Source: Mesostigma viride (lineage: Eukaryota > Streptophyta > Mesostigmatophyceae > Mesostigmatales > Mesostigmataceae). Taken from it: a stretch of DNA of 64,000 nt. Under the pieces are notes generated by a model. That model was not told where the DNA came from and searched no databases. It saw only the letters and a list, made by a program, of their open reading frames with translations. This document shows, piece after piece, positions 27,701-38,463 of this stretch; the stretch's first letter is position 1, and each line of letters opens with the position of its first letter. The DNA is taken from contig RPFO01000079.1 of NCBI GenBank assembly GCA_009746045.1, forward strand, positions 1,717,285-1,781,284. The letters run 5' to 3'. Both the position numbers and the translations under genes were made by a program.

Positions 27701-29073
27701 TAGGCATGACAAGGTCGTCCTTGCTCTCCTTTGGAGTTTGTGCATGGCAATATTGAAGCAAGGGCAGCATATTTACGTGGCATTGATTAGCATGCAGAGT
27801 GAGCATGATTGGCAGGTGCTTAACTGGTGCATGAGGGTGTATACCACAATCAGCAGCATGATTAGCATTTGCATCTGCATTAACATTTGCAGCAGAGAAG
27901 GTAGTAGTAGCAAGTCTCGCAACTTGAATTGATATATATTGATCCAACTTCTCGGATATGGAGTGTTACCCCGCTGTTTGGATTTTCTTGTGCAGGCGAC
28001 CACTGTGCGCCGACATCGCCTGGCTGCTGTGGTGGATCGGGCAGAACATCAAGCCGTTAGTGCCTGACTTGATCAAAGCAGCGGCATTCGGCATCCAGGC
28101 ACTAGCTGATGAACATGACACGGTCCAGGCGTACGGCGTGAACTATAGGACAGAGCGTGCTGACGAAGCGACCAAGCGCCACCAGAACTCAGGCGTTGCG
28201 GTCCATGACGGTAGTGGTGGGGTGCAGTATGGGTATGTTACTCACATTCTGCACACGACACTGCAAAAGCCGGTGGGGACATGGAGAAGGCAGATACTTT
28301 TTAAAGTCAGTCTTTTTCACTCTTCACACGTGGTGGACCGTCCCATGGAGTACTTGACAACAGTTACCAGTGTCGACGCCCCACGGCATGCTAGAATAGT
28401 CTTACCTAGCAGTGTTAGCTCGGTAGGGTATGTACTGGACCCAGCCTATGCGCCTGAGATGGCGATAGTCCATATGAAGCTGCCATGGCATTTGTCGGCA
28501 GCGGATGGGAGCACATCATACAATGAACTCACTCGCGCCTTGAAGCTTCCATGGGAGGGCACTCGAGTGTTTGCTGATCTTGTCCCTGAGCCTGTCGCCC
28601 GTCCTCGTCCACGGCTTGATGTGCCACTGGAAGAACTGAAAGAACGCAAGAAGAAGGCTTCCAAGAGCAAGAAGAAGGCTGCCTCAGCAGATGATGCTGC
28701 CAGTGGCAGCATTGGTTGCAATGGCAGCGAGGATGGCATGCCTGCACCGAGGAAGAGAAGGGGTAAGCAGCCTGCAGCAGAAACTGATTCCTCCATCTGC
28801 AGCGGCAGTGATAATGGTAGCCAAGAGGATGTGGCTCCACCTAGCAGCGACAGTGATGACCCATGCAGCTACGAAGCGTCTAAACCTGCACGGGGGACGC
28901 GTGGACGGAGGGGGAGAGGAAGGAGGCAGCCTGCAGCAGAAAATGCTGCTGATTCTGCCCGTGGTGACGATGGCCGCGAGTATGCGGCTGAACCTAGGCG
29001 GGGGAAGGGGGGCAGAAGGGGAGAGGAGGTAGGCAGCCTGCAGCAGAAAATGCTGCTGATTCTGCCGTGGTGA
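24774..29073 (+). CDS. CACTA Tnp2-type transposase, six exons
   Basis: Exons are 24,774-25,368, 25,595-26,314, 26,442-26,627, 26,828-27,351, 27,490-27,680 and 27,996-29,073. All introns are GT-AG and every junction keeps the frame (phases 1, 1, 1, 0, 2), totalling 3,294 nt or 1,097 aa. Exon 1 encodes the Cys-rich segment CCCDKFLYKDKDLQKCPKCG, typical of Tnp2 N-termini. Exon 2 carries the Transposase_21/Tnp2 core: DPRNLMFGVCIDGMNP with its catalytic-type Asp, YSCWAAFAACYNLP, and LLLWVIHDYPAF. The later exons hold the conserved helical region, then a Lys/Ser/Gly-rich low-complexity tail. The ATG at 24,774 is the first in frame. A short internal duplication at about 28,915-29,130 disturbs the end of the frame, so the true C-terminus may lie at 29,259. 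The gene appears intact. Confidence 0.88.
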
Positions 29074-29140
29074 CGATGGCCGCGAGTATGCGGCTGAACC
29101 TACGCGGGGGAAGCGGGGGCAGAGGGGGAGAGGGGGTAGG
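28740..29140. repeat. Internal repeats in transposase exon 6
   Basis: The word AGGCAGCCTGCAGCAGAAAA recurs about three times with Arg/Gly-rich surroundings. The last copy is out of frame and brings the stop at 29,073; sequence beyond it (to TGA at 29,257-29,259) still looks coding in another frame. Confidence 0.55.
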
Positions 29141-29379
29141 CAGCACAAGAATGTGGCTGCACCTAGCCCGGGCAACCTTGGACCAACGAGGAGAAGTGCA
29201 AGGGCGCATGGAAAAGTGAACTACGCTGAAGCAGATTGTAGCAACTCGTCTAGTGACTGAAATTGATGTTCTTATTAAACTTGAATAGCTGTACTCCAGC
29301 TGCACATTAAATTATTATAATTTGTAATCAAAGCGATTTTCGTGTTGCGTGATGAATGCGATTTCTCTTTGTGCATGAG

Positions 29380-29721
29380 GTTTCTCAGTTTTTCTCAGGC
29401 CTTAAGTTTCCCAGATTTTCTCAGTCTCAGATTTTCTCAGGCAGCAACCTGAGAAAAAACTGGGTGCCTGAGAAATTTTGCGCCTGAGAAAAAAAATTCT
29501 CAGGCCGGGCGACTTTCTCAGGCTGATCTCAGTTTTTTCTCAGTTTTCTCAGTTTTCTCAGGTGATTTTCTCAGTTTTCCTGAGAAAACTGAGATTTTTC
29601 TCAGTTGATCTCAGGAAATCTCAGGAAATCTCAGGAAATCTCAGGAAATCTCAGGAAATCTCAGGCAGCCTTCCTGAGAAAACTGAGAAAACTGAGAAAA
29701 ACTGAGAAAAATCTCAGATCT
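29380..29721. repeat. CACTA subterminal repeats, right
   Basis: There are many CTGAGAAA/TTTCTCAG and AAATCTCAGG units in both orientations up to the right terminal repeat, mirroring the left end. Confidence 0.85.
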
Positions 29722-30119
29722 GAGTTCCTAGTGCAACAGGATAACGCCACGTGGCACCTCATAGCCCTGTCACCGCCTGTTAGGGTGTGTGGCAGGGCTT
29801 TGTTGCTTTAGGCCAGCCAATAGGATAGTGACACGTGGCACTACAGCAGGGATGGGCTGGCGCCCCCTCGGCTCACCCCTCCACAGGCCCGGGCCAGGGT
29901 GTGCCGGGACGCAGGTGTGCATCAGACGGCTCCGACGGCGGCGTCCCTGGTTCTGCTGACGTCACTCCTGGCTTGCTGACGTCAGCGGACTCGCCCCCAA
30001 GCATCACCCTCCCCCCGCGGACCGCCCACTTGGCCGCGGGCAGCCACCAGCGCAGACCGGACCACCACCCCCCGTCCATCACCGTTTACATGGTGGCGGA
30101 GACAATTTCCCGGCCCCTC

Positions 30120-30690
30120 TTAACGCGCGCTCGGCTTGGATAGCCTTCTCCACCCCAAAAAAGAGAAGCCTATCCAACACAACCCCCGCCAACCGCGGCC
30201 CGGCCATCCGTCGCCCAGAAAAAAAAGAGAAGCCTATCCAAACTCGACCCCTGCCGAACCCTGCTCGAGGGTCGAATAAATTTAAGAGGCCCTCTCCCGG
30301 GGTTCTCGAGGGTTGGTCGTGGATAGGCTTCTCTTGGATAGGCTTCTTTTTCGCCCTCGGCCCAAACTATTACTCCCCCCAGGCATGCATACCCTACCTG
30401 CATATATGCCCAAGGGAAAATTTTTCCATAGCCCATATTATTGTTGGCCTTTACCCCCAAAAAAGAAGACTATCCAAGAGAAGCCTATCCAAACTGGGAG
30501 GGTGGGAATGTCTGGAGAGGGGTCGAATAAATTTAAGAGGCCCCGAGAAGAGATTCCCGAGCAATGTTGTTGGATAGGCTTCTCCCCGACAAAAAAACTG
30601 GCGGGGGGCGGGAATCCCGTTTCGAGCAAGATCGTGGATAGGCTTCTATTTTTTGGGCAGGAGAAGAACATCCAAGCTCTCCCGGGGTTA
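30120..30690. repeat. Foldback repeat built on GAGAAGCCTATCC (copy 3, right arm)
   Basis: This is the mirror image of copy 2, with the same facing GGATAGGCTTCTC / GAGAAGCCTATCC pairs and conserved islands. Confidence 0.75.
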
Positions 30691-31173
30691 GCACCTGGCG
30701 AACCCGAAGCTGAAGAACTTCTTGGCCTTGCACCGCGCGCTCTTCTTCTCCTTGAACGCCTGCATCAGCGCGCCCGCCGGCGTGTGCCCGACCACCGCCT
30801 TGGTGATCTTGCCGCCAGCCTTGCTGACCTTGTCGCCCAGCTTGTTGGGGAACAGGCCGAACCCGTTCAGGATGCCGCCCAGCGTGGACACCGGGTTGAC
30901 CATGTCCACCACCAGGTTCTGCACGCTGTTGACCACGTGCGCGCCGCTCTTCGTCTCTATCCCTAGCGCGTTGAGGATGGGCCGTTCCTTGCTCGCGTGT
31001 ACCGTCGCGGGGGCCGCGGCCGTGCTACCTGGCGCGGGGTTCGGGGTGGCGCTATCGGCTACGGCTTCTACCGCGGGGGCCGCGGGGGTGCTAGCTGACT
31101 CGGGGACGCCGCTAGAGAAACGCAGCATGATGGTGGCGAACATGAGGATTACCAAGAACAAGAGCAGCCACAT
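30688..31173 (-). CDS. Mirror copy of the 161-aa membrane-anchored protein
   Basis: The ORF is intact and identical to that at 17,160-17,645 except for a Leu to Ser change near residue 26. The signal anchor and basic C-terminus are preserved. Retention of an open frame in both arms suggests recent duplication rather than selection evidence by itself. Confidence 0.5.
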   Translation of the reverse strand: MWLLLFLVILMFATIMLRFSSGVPESASTPAAPAVEAVADSATPNPAPGSTAAAPATVHASKERPILNALGIETKSGAHVVNSVQNLVVDMVNPVSTLGGILNGFGLFPNKLGDKVSKAGGKITKAVVGHTPAGALMQAFKEKKSARCKAKKFFSFGFARC

Positions 31174-31202
31174 TCGTTTATTAAGTACGGTTTGATAATT
31201 AC

Positions 31203-31562
31203 TCAGCCCGCGCTCGGCCCCGCACCGGGGAGCCCCCTGATGGCCGCCACGGTGGGCGTGAAGTCCAGCGTGACGGGGCGGTACAACCGCCTTACCAGGA
31301 AGTACGCCGCCATCGCCAGGGTAGCGGCCGCCAGCACGTTGGCTCGGAAGGCTATCTCCAGACTCGCCGGCAGGTCGTACCTGCCACTCTCCTTGTCCTT
31401 GGGCACCCCGTACGTCAAGAACCAGCCGACGGGGGAGTGCCTCACGACGTACGCGAGGAACCGCAGAACCGGGCCAGGGGGCTTCGGGGGCTCGCGTTTG
31501 GGGGGGGTCCAGTTGGGGTCCTTCTGTGGGGGGCGGTAGGCGGGGTCCTTCGGCGGGTCCAT
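31203..31562 (-). CDS. Mirror copy of the Pro-rich membrane protein
   Basis: It matches the gene at 16,763-17,134 through the membrane helix. Small deletions near the 3' end (reading GCGCGGGCTGAG instead of GCGCGGTAAAGGCTAAACAG) remove the last four residues and alter the terminus, leaving 119 aa. Confidence 0.5.
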   Translation of the reverse strand: MDPPKDPAYRPPQKDPNWTPPKREPPKPPGPVLRFLAYVVRHSPVGWFLTYGVPKDKESGRYDLPASLEIAFRANVLAAATLAMAAYFLVRRLYRPVTLDFTPTVAAIRGLPGAGPSAG

Positions 31563-31584
31563 GCTTTACAGTAGTGTGCCAGAA

Positions 31585-32145
31585 TTAATATGTCACTCGG
31601 CCAGCCCCGTGCGCTTCAACCAGCGGGGGCTGCGATCGCACAGGCGGCAGCCGGAGAAGCAATAAGACACCCCCTGCAGGCCCATGGCCAGGGACACGGC
31701 CACAGCGTGGTACTCCGAGCGCCCGGACAGCTGGGTCAGGGCCCTGCAGTCCATCCCGTTGAGCAAGTCTCCGAAGGCCCTCCACTGAGGTCATCCTGCT
31801 GTACTCCCCCAGCTCGGGAGTGCCCACCAGGCTGTCCGACAGGGGGGGCGGCTCGGAATCATCTGGGGGGGAGTTTTCGGACACTGGCACAGAGGACTTC
31901 CAAGACTTTTCGAGGTGCCCCAGGCCAGGGGTGGAGAACAGGGCCCTGGTCACGGTGGGGGGCTCCTGCTTCTTTCTCTTGCGGATGATGTTGGGCAGCT
32001 GGAAGGGCCTCACCCTCTTGTTCCCGCACTCCCCCACGGAGACAGTCGCCAATTTTTCGCGGATGAAACGGTAGTCGTTCGCCGTGAACATGGTGGTTTC
32101 GGGCGAAGTCTCCCTCATCACGGAGCGGATTACCTTGCCAGCCAT
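31585..32145 (-). pseudogene. Frameshifted mirror copy of the 183-aa protein
   Basis: The start at 32,145 and the first ~118 codons match the left-arm gene. A 4-bp insertion (TCAG) at about 31,783-31,788 then shifts the frame and replaces the Cys-containing C-terminus with an unrelated Arg/Leu/Gly-rich tail. The downstream DNA still matches the left copy, so this is decay of a formerly intact duplicate. Confidence 0.75.
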
Positions 32146-32468
32146 GGTTCTGGTCGCGAGAACTGGTGGGACGCCCGCCCTCGTCCAATATCACGTGCTC
32201 GGGGGGTCCAGTTGGCGCGAAATATCAGGATCTCCGAGATCTCCTAGTCAGCAATCCCGAATATCCGAAGCCTCGTCAGCAGTGCACCGGTGTACGGACG
32301 GTCCTGCTGGCGCCGCGCCGGGGTCAGTGCGAAATTCGGGGTTCGACGGTGGGCCCATACAAAATTGCATAGGCTGGGTCGGGCCGGGCCGGGGGCGGAT
32401 GCCAGCTGTCAGAGTTTGAAAAACGGGTCGAATCCGGGCCGACGAGGGGTCGGTTGGCCCGGACCTAG

Positions 32469-33154
32469 CAAGGCACTACCCGAGCCACGTTTTGTGGAGC
32501 TCAGACACAAGTTGTTGGGTATTTGAGTTACTGGCAATTCGAGATGAGACAAAATAAGGACACACTTGCTAGCCTGTGACAGTGGTCCCTTACTACAGTT
32601 CTTTTATTTAGTGAACATTTGTTCTGGCTTGCTTGAGTTTGTTTTCCGGCCTGTGTGCCGAGTAAGGGGGGTGTCAGAAGTATCGACACACCTGCCTGAA
32701 ACTAGTACTTATAGTTTAGTGCTAGCTATGGACTGCATGGACGGGCATGTGCCGCATGTTTAAGTTCTGTTCCATAAGTGACCCAGTCATTCTGTGACTG
32801 ACCTTGAACTTTGGTTGTGAATGGTTGGCTTGAGATCACGTTATGATTTTAACTGCCACACAGTCAGAAAAGACCCAGTTTGGTGTGGCCACGTTGTAGG
32901 TAGATCATAACTGCTACCCAGTAGCTGAGCATGGAATTGTTTAAAAGGCGAAGCTACGCACCTTGTTTGCTCTCTCAGTACCTCACACCTCACACACTCC
33001 TGTGGTGGAACTAGCAGCCGGCCAGCTGCCGACTGAGACTTATTTTTATCTGAGTGAAATAAAGTAAAACTTTGTGGCAAACATTGTTTTCTCACTCCTA
33101 ACACGCAGTCCCAGCCTTGCGCATCCCAGCCTTGCGCATCGTCTGTTCGGAACG
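32469..33154. other. Start of host DNA; candidate solo LTR
   Basis: Composition changes at 32,469 and no viral-type gene is seen beyond. 32,513-33,103 begins TGTTGGG and ends CTCCTAACA. It contains a TTTAAAAGG box (about 32,940) followed by a transcribed-leader-like segment and AATAAAG (about 33,057), the order expected of a retrotransposon LTR. No target duplication was found, so the call is tentative. Confidence 0.35.
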
Positions 33155-33648
33155 ACCCCTTCTGAAAAAACCTACCCCGACTAAACTACCCCGACTAAAT
33201 TAGTCGGGGGTTTTGTCGGGGTACACCGGTCGAAACGGCACGTTTCGCCCCTTCTGAAAACACGGACACGGGTCGGACGGCAGCAGGTAGCATATGCACT
33301 CTGAGACCGCGTAAGTGGCCTCTGACGCCACTGGACGTATACATCAAAGAGACAACCAGTATACATGTATATTTGACCAATGACTAGAGTATTTTTCAGT
33401 TCAGTTCAGTTCAGACCAGCAGAGTTGCGTAGTGGTGCGCAAATTGGTACAGACGCCAGCAGGTCCCGAGGCGCACCCCGACGAAATTCAGTTAGTCGGA
33501 CCCCGACTAATCTACCCCAACTATTTTCCGACTAACGCGAAAATAGTCGGGGTAGATTAGTCGTGGTCCGACTAATTTCCCCAAAACGCGCCGCGCCAGG
33601 AATTTAGTCGGGGTAAATAGTCGGGGTTGGCGGTCTTCAGAAGGGGTC
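33155..33648. mobile_element. MITE-like element with GACCCCTTCTGAA ends
   Basis: GACCCCTTCTGAA at 33,155 faces TTCAGAAGGGGTC at 33,636-33,648. Inside, multiple CCCCGACTAA words in both orientations extend the terminal symmetry, and the middle (33,480-33,560) contains another inverted TAGTCGGGG pair. It has no ORF and is non-autonomous. No clear target duplication was identified. Confidence 0.55.
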
Positions 33649-34349
33649 TAGTGTCTGTTGTTTACAAAAACTCGTCCACGCAAGGAAACTGGGCCTCGGA
33701 GATCGACCCCAAAATTAAATTTGACTAGCGCAATCGACAGATCTCTCCAAGGGAACTCCAAATCTGCCCTCGGGTAGTTGAAAGTCCTTTTCCGACCAGG
33801 TGATAGACTTGTTACGAGACTGGCAAAAATGGCTCTGACGTCATTCTCTTACGCCAAGTAAGCCAAAGTCGAGTATGGCAAGTACGAGGTAGGGTGGTCT
33901 GATCTCAAGTTTAAGTAGCGCAATCGATAGATCTCGGTGAGGGGAGTCAGGATCTGCCATGAAAAAGCCGAACCTTGGTCCAAAATGGAAGATTGGGGTC
34001 GAAATCGGTCGGAATCCGATACATTTTGGGCAAAAAAATAATTAATTCGCCAAAAGGTACCTTTCTGCTACCGTGGACCGGGTTCTCGCCAATAGCGTCA
34101 TTTTAGAAAACCGGAATTTTCCCATACACCAATATGCTCAAACGGTACAGTACAGTACAGTAGAGCTCGCGGAGCTGATCATTTTGCTCCCTAGGTCGAC
34201 CCCTATAACCCTTGGGACCTCAGGGTTTTGCTAGGTATACAGGCTGTAGCGCCTACTGTACGTGCTAGGTAGGTAGGGTCCAAGGGCCAACTTTTGGAAA
34301 ATTTCAGCGTATGTGTCTGATATTTTTGTTTCGGACACCCCCCCTGCTG

Positions 34350-35937
34350 AGAAGATCGAAAGTTTATAAGTTTCTTCACAGCATGGTATATGGGTTTGCA
34401 TACTTCTGACAAAGATATAGAGGTGTTCTGGCCGGTCAAAGTACAAGGGGTCAGGGTACTTTTTCACGTACAACGTGCATTCTGGAAAACGACGACCTGG
34501 CCATGGCGGCTTGCGCCCACGCATGGCATTTACGTTTTCGTTCGAATTTTCTGACCAAACTTAGAATATTGATTTTATACGTCCTAAATATCATACAGCC
34601 CAATTTTTGGTTCGCGGGAATGCCATTTGATAGGTGTCGGCAGCGTTCTTGCTGGAAAAAACTGCGATCAGGCCGGACGATAGAAACGTTGACAGCAATA
34701 CCTTTCCGGCGTATTTTAAAGGATATATCGGTTTCTTTGTACTTTTTATGATACATGATAGTCGTAAACGTGCAAGGGTGGCCAGAAATCGCCGAATCCA
34801 GCGACCATGCTGCACAACTTTGGTGTGCCGAAATGCGCCATTTTTGCGGCCACCGCCTGGGCCAAGGTAACGCCATCCATGCCTGGTAAAGCTTAATCAT
34901 CGTTTTCCTATCGATGTTTGACGTTTATATGTACGTTCTAGCTTGTGTAGCACATTCTTTTTGCATTATTCATGCTCTTTCTTGACCCTGGCCTGGCCCC
35001 TTTCTAAAACACCCTTCTTAGATGCTTCCCTCAGTCAGTTGACCTGCCGCAGGGTGATGGTGATAAGTTTTAGAGGCTGCATGGGTTTGAATACCTCCAT
35101 ATATGTTTGTTATACATTTCCCATACACATATTGCATGAGTGTGAGGCAGTTGGCTGGTCTCTAGCTGTGGCATCATCAAGCACGTAACTGGTGAGTAAA
35201 AGCTTCCCATTGACAGCATGTGCCACCAGGTGTGCTGGCCATCACCTGGCAAGCTATAGGAGCTTAGGCCTAGTTTATCCTTGCTAGGGCAGGCTGAAAT
35301 AGGCTCAACATCACTAGTTTGTTGGTGACTGCCTCCTAGAATGCATGCCTTGCGTAGGGTATCCGTACCACGTTACCTACGTGCATGGACAAGGTAGCAC
35401 CTGCACATAGGTGCCATGTAAGGGCAGTGTGATGATGCAGTTATGTTTCCCCATCATTGTGGAAGGGAAATGTATTGTTTGGCATGGTTGGTGGCCATAT
35501 TAGTAGGTAGTATGCCCACCCAGGTACCCCCTTGGTTGCTTTTTACCAACGGTACCCCTAAGGGCTGTACTGGGTGTAACTGCTGGTATACCCACCCAAA
35601 TGATGACCCCAATGGCTCAAACTGTTCAGCAACTAATTGTTTATCATCCCTGAAGTGGTAGGTGCCTAGGTCTTATAACATAATTCAAAATGCACATTCT
35701 ACCAAAAATGAAAACGCGCGTCTTGACCCCCCTGACTTTGACAGCAGTTATATATGGCCTACCCTGCATATATGTGAGGTTGTGATATACCAACCCGAAG
35801 GGCAACTCATGGACATGCTTGGCCCCCAAGGACAGCCATTGGATAATGGATATGGGTAGGTTGGATGGCATATGGTTTGCAAAATTGTGAAGATCCAGCC
35901 GATTTATCGGCAGGATCTCAGACCATTTAGGGGTTAA
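34350..35937. mobile_element. Older, left-truncated copy of the TTAA element
   Basis: It aligns almost end to end with 38,590-40,170, with scattered substitutions and small indels, and keeps the right terminal CCATTTAGGGG plus TTAA. The left terminal TTAACCCC is absent. ORFs inside are short and similarly broken in both copies. Confidence 0.6.
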
Positions 35938-36786
35938 TTTAATCCTGGGGTGATCATGTTTACAAAAACTCTTACAAAAACTCCTCGCGTTCAGTGGGCC
36001 CTACCGTAGTGGCTGAAATCAAATTGCGAATAAATAATTTTTCAAGGGTTTTTTTGCATGGTTTTGACACTTTACGGGGAAAGTTCAGCCCGGGTTAGGT
36101 AAACTTCGAGCCCGGGAGCTTGTTTATATTAGGGCACCTAGTTCAGTGTCTGACTTGGATTCTAACCTATCTAATAACCTATCTAACCATATTAACCTAT
36201 CTAACCATATTAAAAACCATCGGGCATCCTGTGACCCGTACGCCGTAACTTTTTACGGAATTCCGTACATTTCAGTGATCAACTCGTGATCGACGGGTGT
36301 ATTTTTCGCCTTTTCCCGTTGGGCGCAAGTCGACGGAATTTGGAGATCGTACAGGCTTCCGTGCGTGGTTAGACGGAAGACACCGTATCTTGGGCGGCGG
36401 ACGGAGCGCGTTGGTGCTGTGGGATACGATTGGCGTTCACTCGCTGAAATCTTTAATGGCTTTCAAGTCGTCTCGCGACATTTTGACGTTAGCGACTCGA
36501 TCGAGCTTAACTGGAGCGTAGTTCGTAGAGCTTTAACGACAGCTTGCCACCTGTCGGCTCACCGAAACTGGGTCGTCTACTAGAGTGACGGTCGGATTGA
36601 CGGCTTTCCTCATTTAATTACGGCCGCCACAATCCGTGCTCAGACCAGAACGTGGCCGCTAGCCATGTACCAACCTACGATGATCATCGTAGGTTGGCTC
36701 ACCGAAACTGGGTCATGATCACGACGTGAGAGTTCAACCAACTACGCGCAAATTTTCCGTCTTCAATCCGTGCAGGTGTTCTTGAA

Positions 36787-36787
<1 letters not shown>

Positions 36788-36817
<30 letters not shown>

Positions 36818-37420
36818 GGGGGGGGGGGGGGGGGGGGGACTCTGGGTGGGTGGGGGGGCGGGGGCCGGGGGCGGGGGATCCCGCAGGTCTACAGTCTGGC
36901 GTCAGTCTTGCTGACGAGGGCGGGGGGCCGGCCTTGCGACCTCGCCAGGGGCGGGGCGTCTCACTGTGCGGCCGTAGTTGGTCGATCTTTTGCGACTTGC
37001 CACCTGTCGGATCACCTAAATCGGGTCGCCTTCTATAGTGACGGTAGGATAATTTGACGAATTTCGTATTTTCGGGGGGGGAAGAGGGGGGGAGGAACTC
37101 CGGGTGGGGGGGGGTGCGGGGATGGGGGTGCGGGGGACAGATCCGCCAGTGCATCGTGGCCGGCCCTCGCTGAGGGGGGGGGAGAGGGGGGGGGGGGGGC
37201 TCCGGGTGGGTGGGGCGGTGGGGGGTGGGGGGGTGGGGGGTGGGGGGTGACGGATCCGCCGGTGCCGCATCATGGAGGGCCCTCGCTGAGGAAGGTGGGG
37301 GTGGGGGGGACCTCCGGGTGCCCCAGGTGGGGGGGCGCGGGGGGCGGGGGATTCCGCGTACCATGATGACGTCTCGCTGAGGGGGGAGGGGGGTTGCGAC
37401 CTCGCCTGGGGCGGGGCGTC
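36788..37420. repeat. Poly-G and G-rich tract
   Basis: It opens with an almost pure run of about 50 G broken by one C (36,788-36,838) and continues with GGGGG-rich islands to 37,420. The plus strand has strong G-quadruplex potential. Such runs are also prone to assembly error. No gene is supported; proline-rich minus-strand ORFs are compositional. Confidence 0.8.
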
Positions 37421-37686
37421 TCACTAAGGCAGCGAATGGCCTCCGGGTAGGTGGGAACTGGGAATGAGCCGGGCGGACCGACTGCGGTGTTTCAGGCCCA
37501 CACAGCGTGTCGTTATTTGTCTGAGTCCCGACTTTTTCCTTTTTTCAGCCCCCTTCATAAGCTTCAGTTGACTGAAATCGAGTTGCCATGTGTACATGTT
37601 GGCGGAAGGATCGAAACTCGACTACTAGAGTTACGGTCAGCTTTGCGCCTTCTTTTGGGGGGGATGCGAAGCATCCCCCCCCCTTA

Positions 37687-38330
37687 ATGTCAAGTACATT
37701 ACTTAATTACCCACCAAGCGCAGTTCCTATCTGACAATTAAGTGAGTACCAGTATGACATAGGCCCTAATCAGTGCTAACAGCTGCAGGGCCCCTAATTG
37801 AACGCGTTCTCAATGTGGCGCGACGCGGCGCGGCGCGGCAAGCGCGGCGCTCCACTTCATCTAGCTGCGCCGCGGCCTGCAGCCAGAAACAGGTGTAGCG
37901 CCTGCCGGTTGTCATACTTTACTACGGGGTAAATTCAGAAGTATTATTTTAGCACTTTTCGGGGGGTCATTCGAAAAGATTTATTCGCAATTTGATTTCA
38001 GCCACTACGGGTAATTATCAAGTAACAAGTAACGTGCGTGTTTTCAACTTGCCCGTTGAAACTCTTTACGGTGTAAATTGAAGTATTATTTTAGCACTTT
38101 TCGGGGGGTCATTCGAAAAGATTTATTCGCAATTTGATTTCAGCCACTACGGGTAATTATCAAGTAACGTGCGTGTTTGCAACTTGCCCGTTGAAACTCA
38201 TACGGCAGAAACTGATACGGCGGAGCCGATTTTCTGAAGAACCTCCTCGTTATTTTTGCAAATTCGTGACAAATTCGGTGGATGGATGGATGGATGGATT
38301 GACGGATTTTTATCCCCTATTCCCTGCTCC
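37687..38330. repeat. Dispersed host repeat (copy 1)
   Basis: It starts TGTCAAGTACATTACTTAAT, contains a GCGCGACGCGGCGCGGCGCG block, and ends with a GGAT(GGAT)n stretch and TTTTTATCCCC. Part of it (GGGGTAAATTGAAGTATTAT to TAATTATCAAGTAAC) is internally duplicated. A second copy lies at 41,053-42,210. An inverted fragment (GTGGCTGAAATCAAATTGCG) occurs at about 36,010. Confidence 0.75.
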
Positions 38331-38463
38331 GCCCACTGATTGCTGTCTTGTCACATCATCATAACAAGGAAATTAAAGCTCAAGTAAACCAATGATGGCA
38401 GCTATCTACATGCAGTCACACAAATGCAATATCTCCAACATGATCGTCGATAAAAAAACTTCC

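Larger units (their letters stand above)
19069..29733 (+). mobile_element. CACTA (En/Spm) DNA transposon, 10.7 kb
   Basis: The ends are CACTAGGAACTC (19,069-19,080) and GAGTTCCTAGTG (29,722-29,733), a 12-bp terminal inverted repeat opening with the diagnostic CACTA. Subterminal CTGAGA-type repeats line both ends, as in plant En/Spm elements. Inside are a Tnp2-type transposase gene (plus strand) and a divergent second gene (minus strand). The uninterrupted mirror arm gives the empty site: GGCCAGCCAACAGG became GGCCAGCCA / CAACAGG, a 2-bp CA duplication (CACTA elements usually give 3 bp). It inserted into the giant palindrome and its base composition is lower in GC than the viral arms. Confidence 0.92.
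29734..32468. repeat. Giant palindrome: remainder of right arm
   Basis: This is the reverse complement of 15,858-18,603. It begins CAACAGGATAACGCC directly after the CACTA end and finishes GGACCTAG at 32,468, after which identity with the left side stops abruptly. It contains mirror copies of the three genes and of foldback repeat copy 2. Marked differences from the left arm are a 4-bp insertion at about 31,783-31,788, two deletions near 31,203 and loss of a 5-bp segment near 29,970. Confidence 0.9.
33649..38463. other. Gene-free, repeat-rich host DNA
   Basis: No coding region is supported. 34,350-35,937 is a diverged copy of the TTAA-flanked element at 38,464 with its right end (CCATTTAGGGG, then TTAA at 35,934-35,937) but no matching left end. 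A 26-bp perfect hairpin-like palindrome (CAACCTACGATGATCATCGT core) lies at about 36,670-36,697. The G-rich tract and the 37,687-38,330 repeat are listed separately. Confidence 0.6.

Noticed and set aside
24774..29073. KDZ (Zisupton/Kyakuja) transposase
   Set aside because: CACTA termini, CTGAGA subterminal repeats and the Tnp2 core motifs fit En/Spm better.
32513..33103. Confident solo LTR
   Set aside because: Ends and internal signals fit, but flanking CAAGT and CGCAG do not match as a target duplication; kept only as a tentative note.
36699..37424. Proline-rich minus-strand ORF of 241 codons
   Set aside because: Arises from the poly-G tract.
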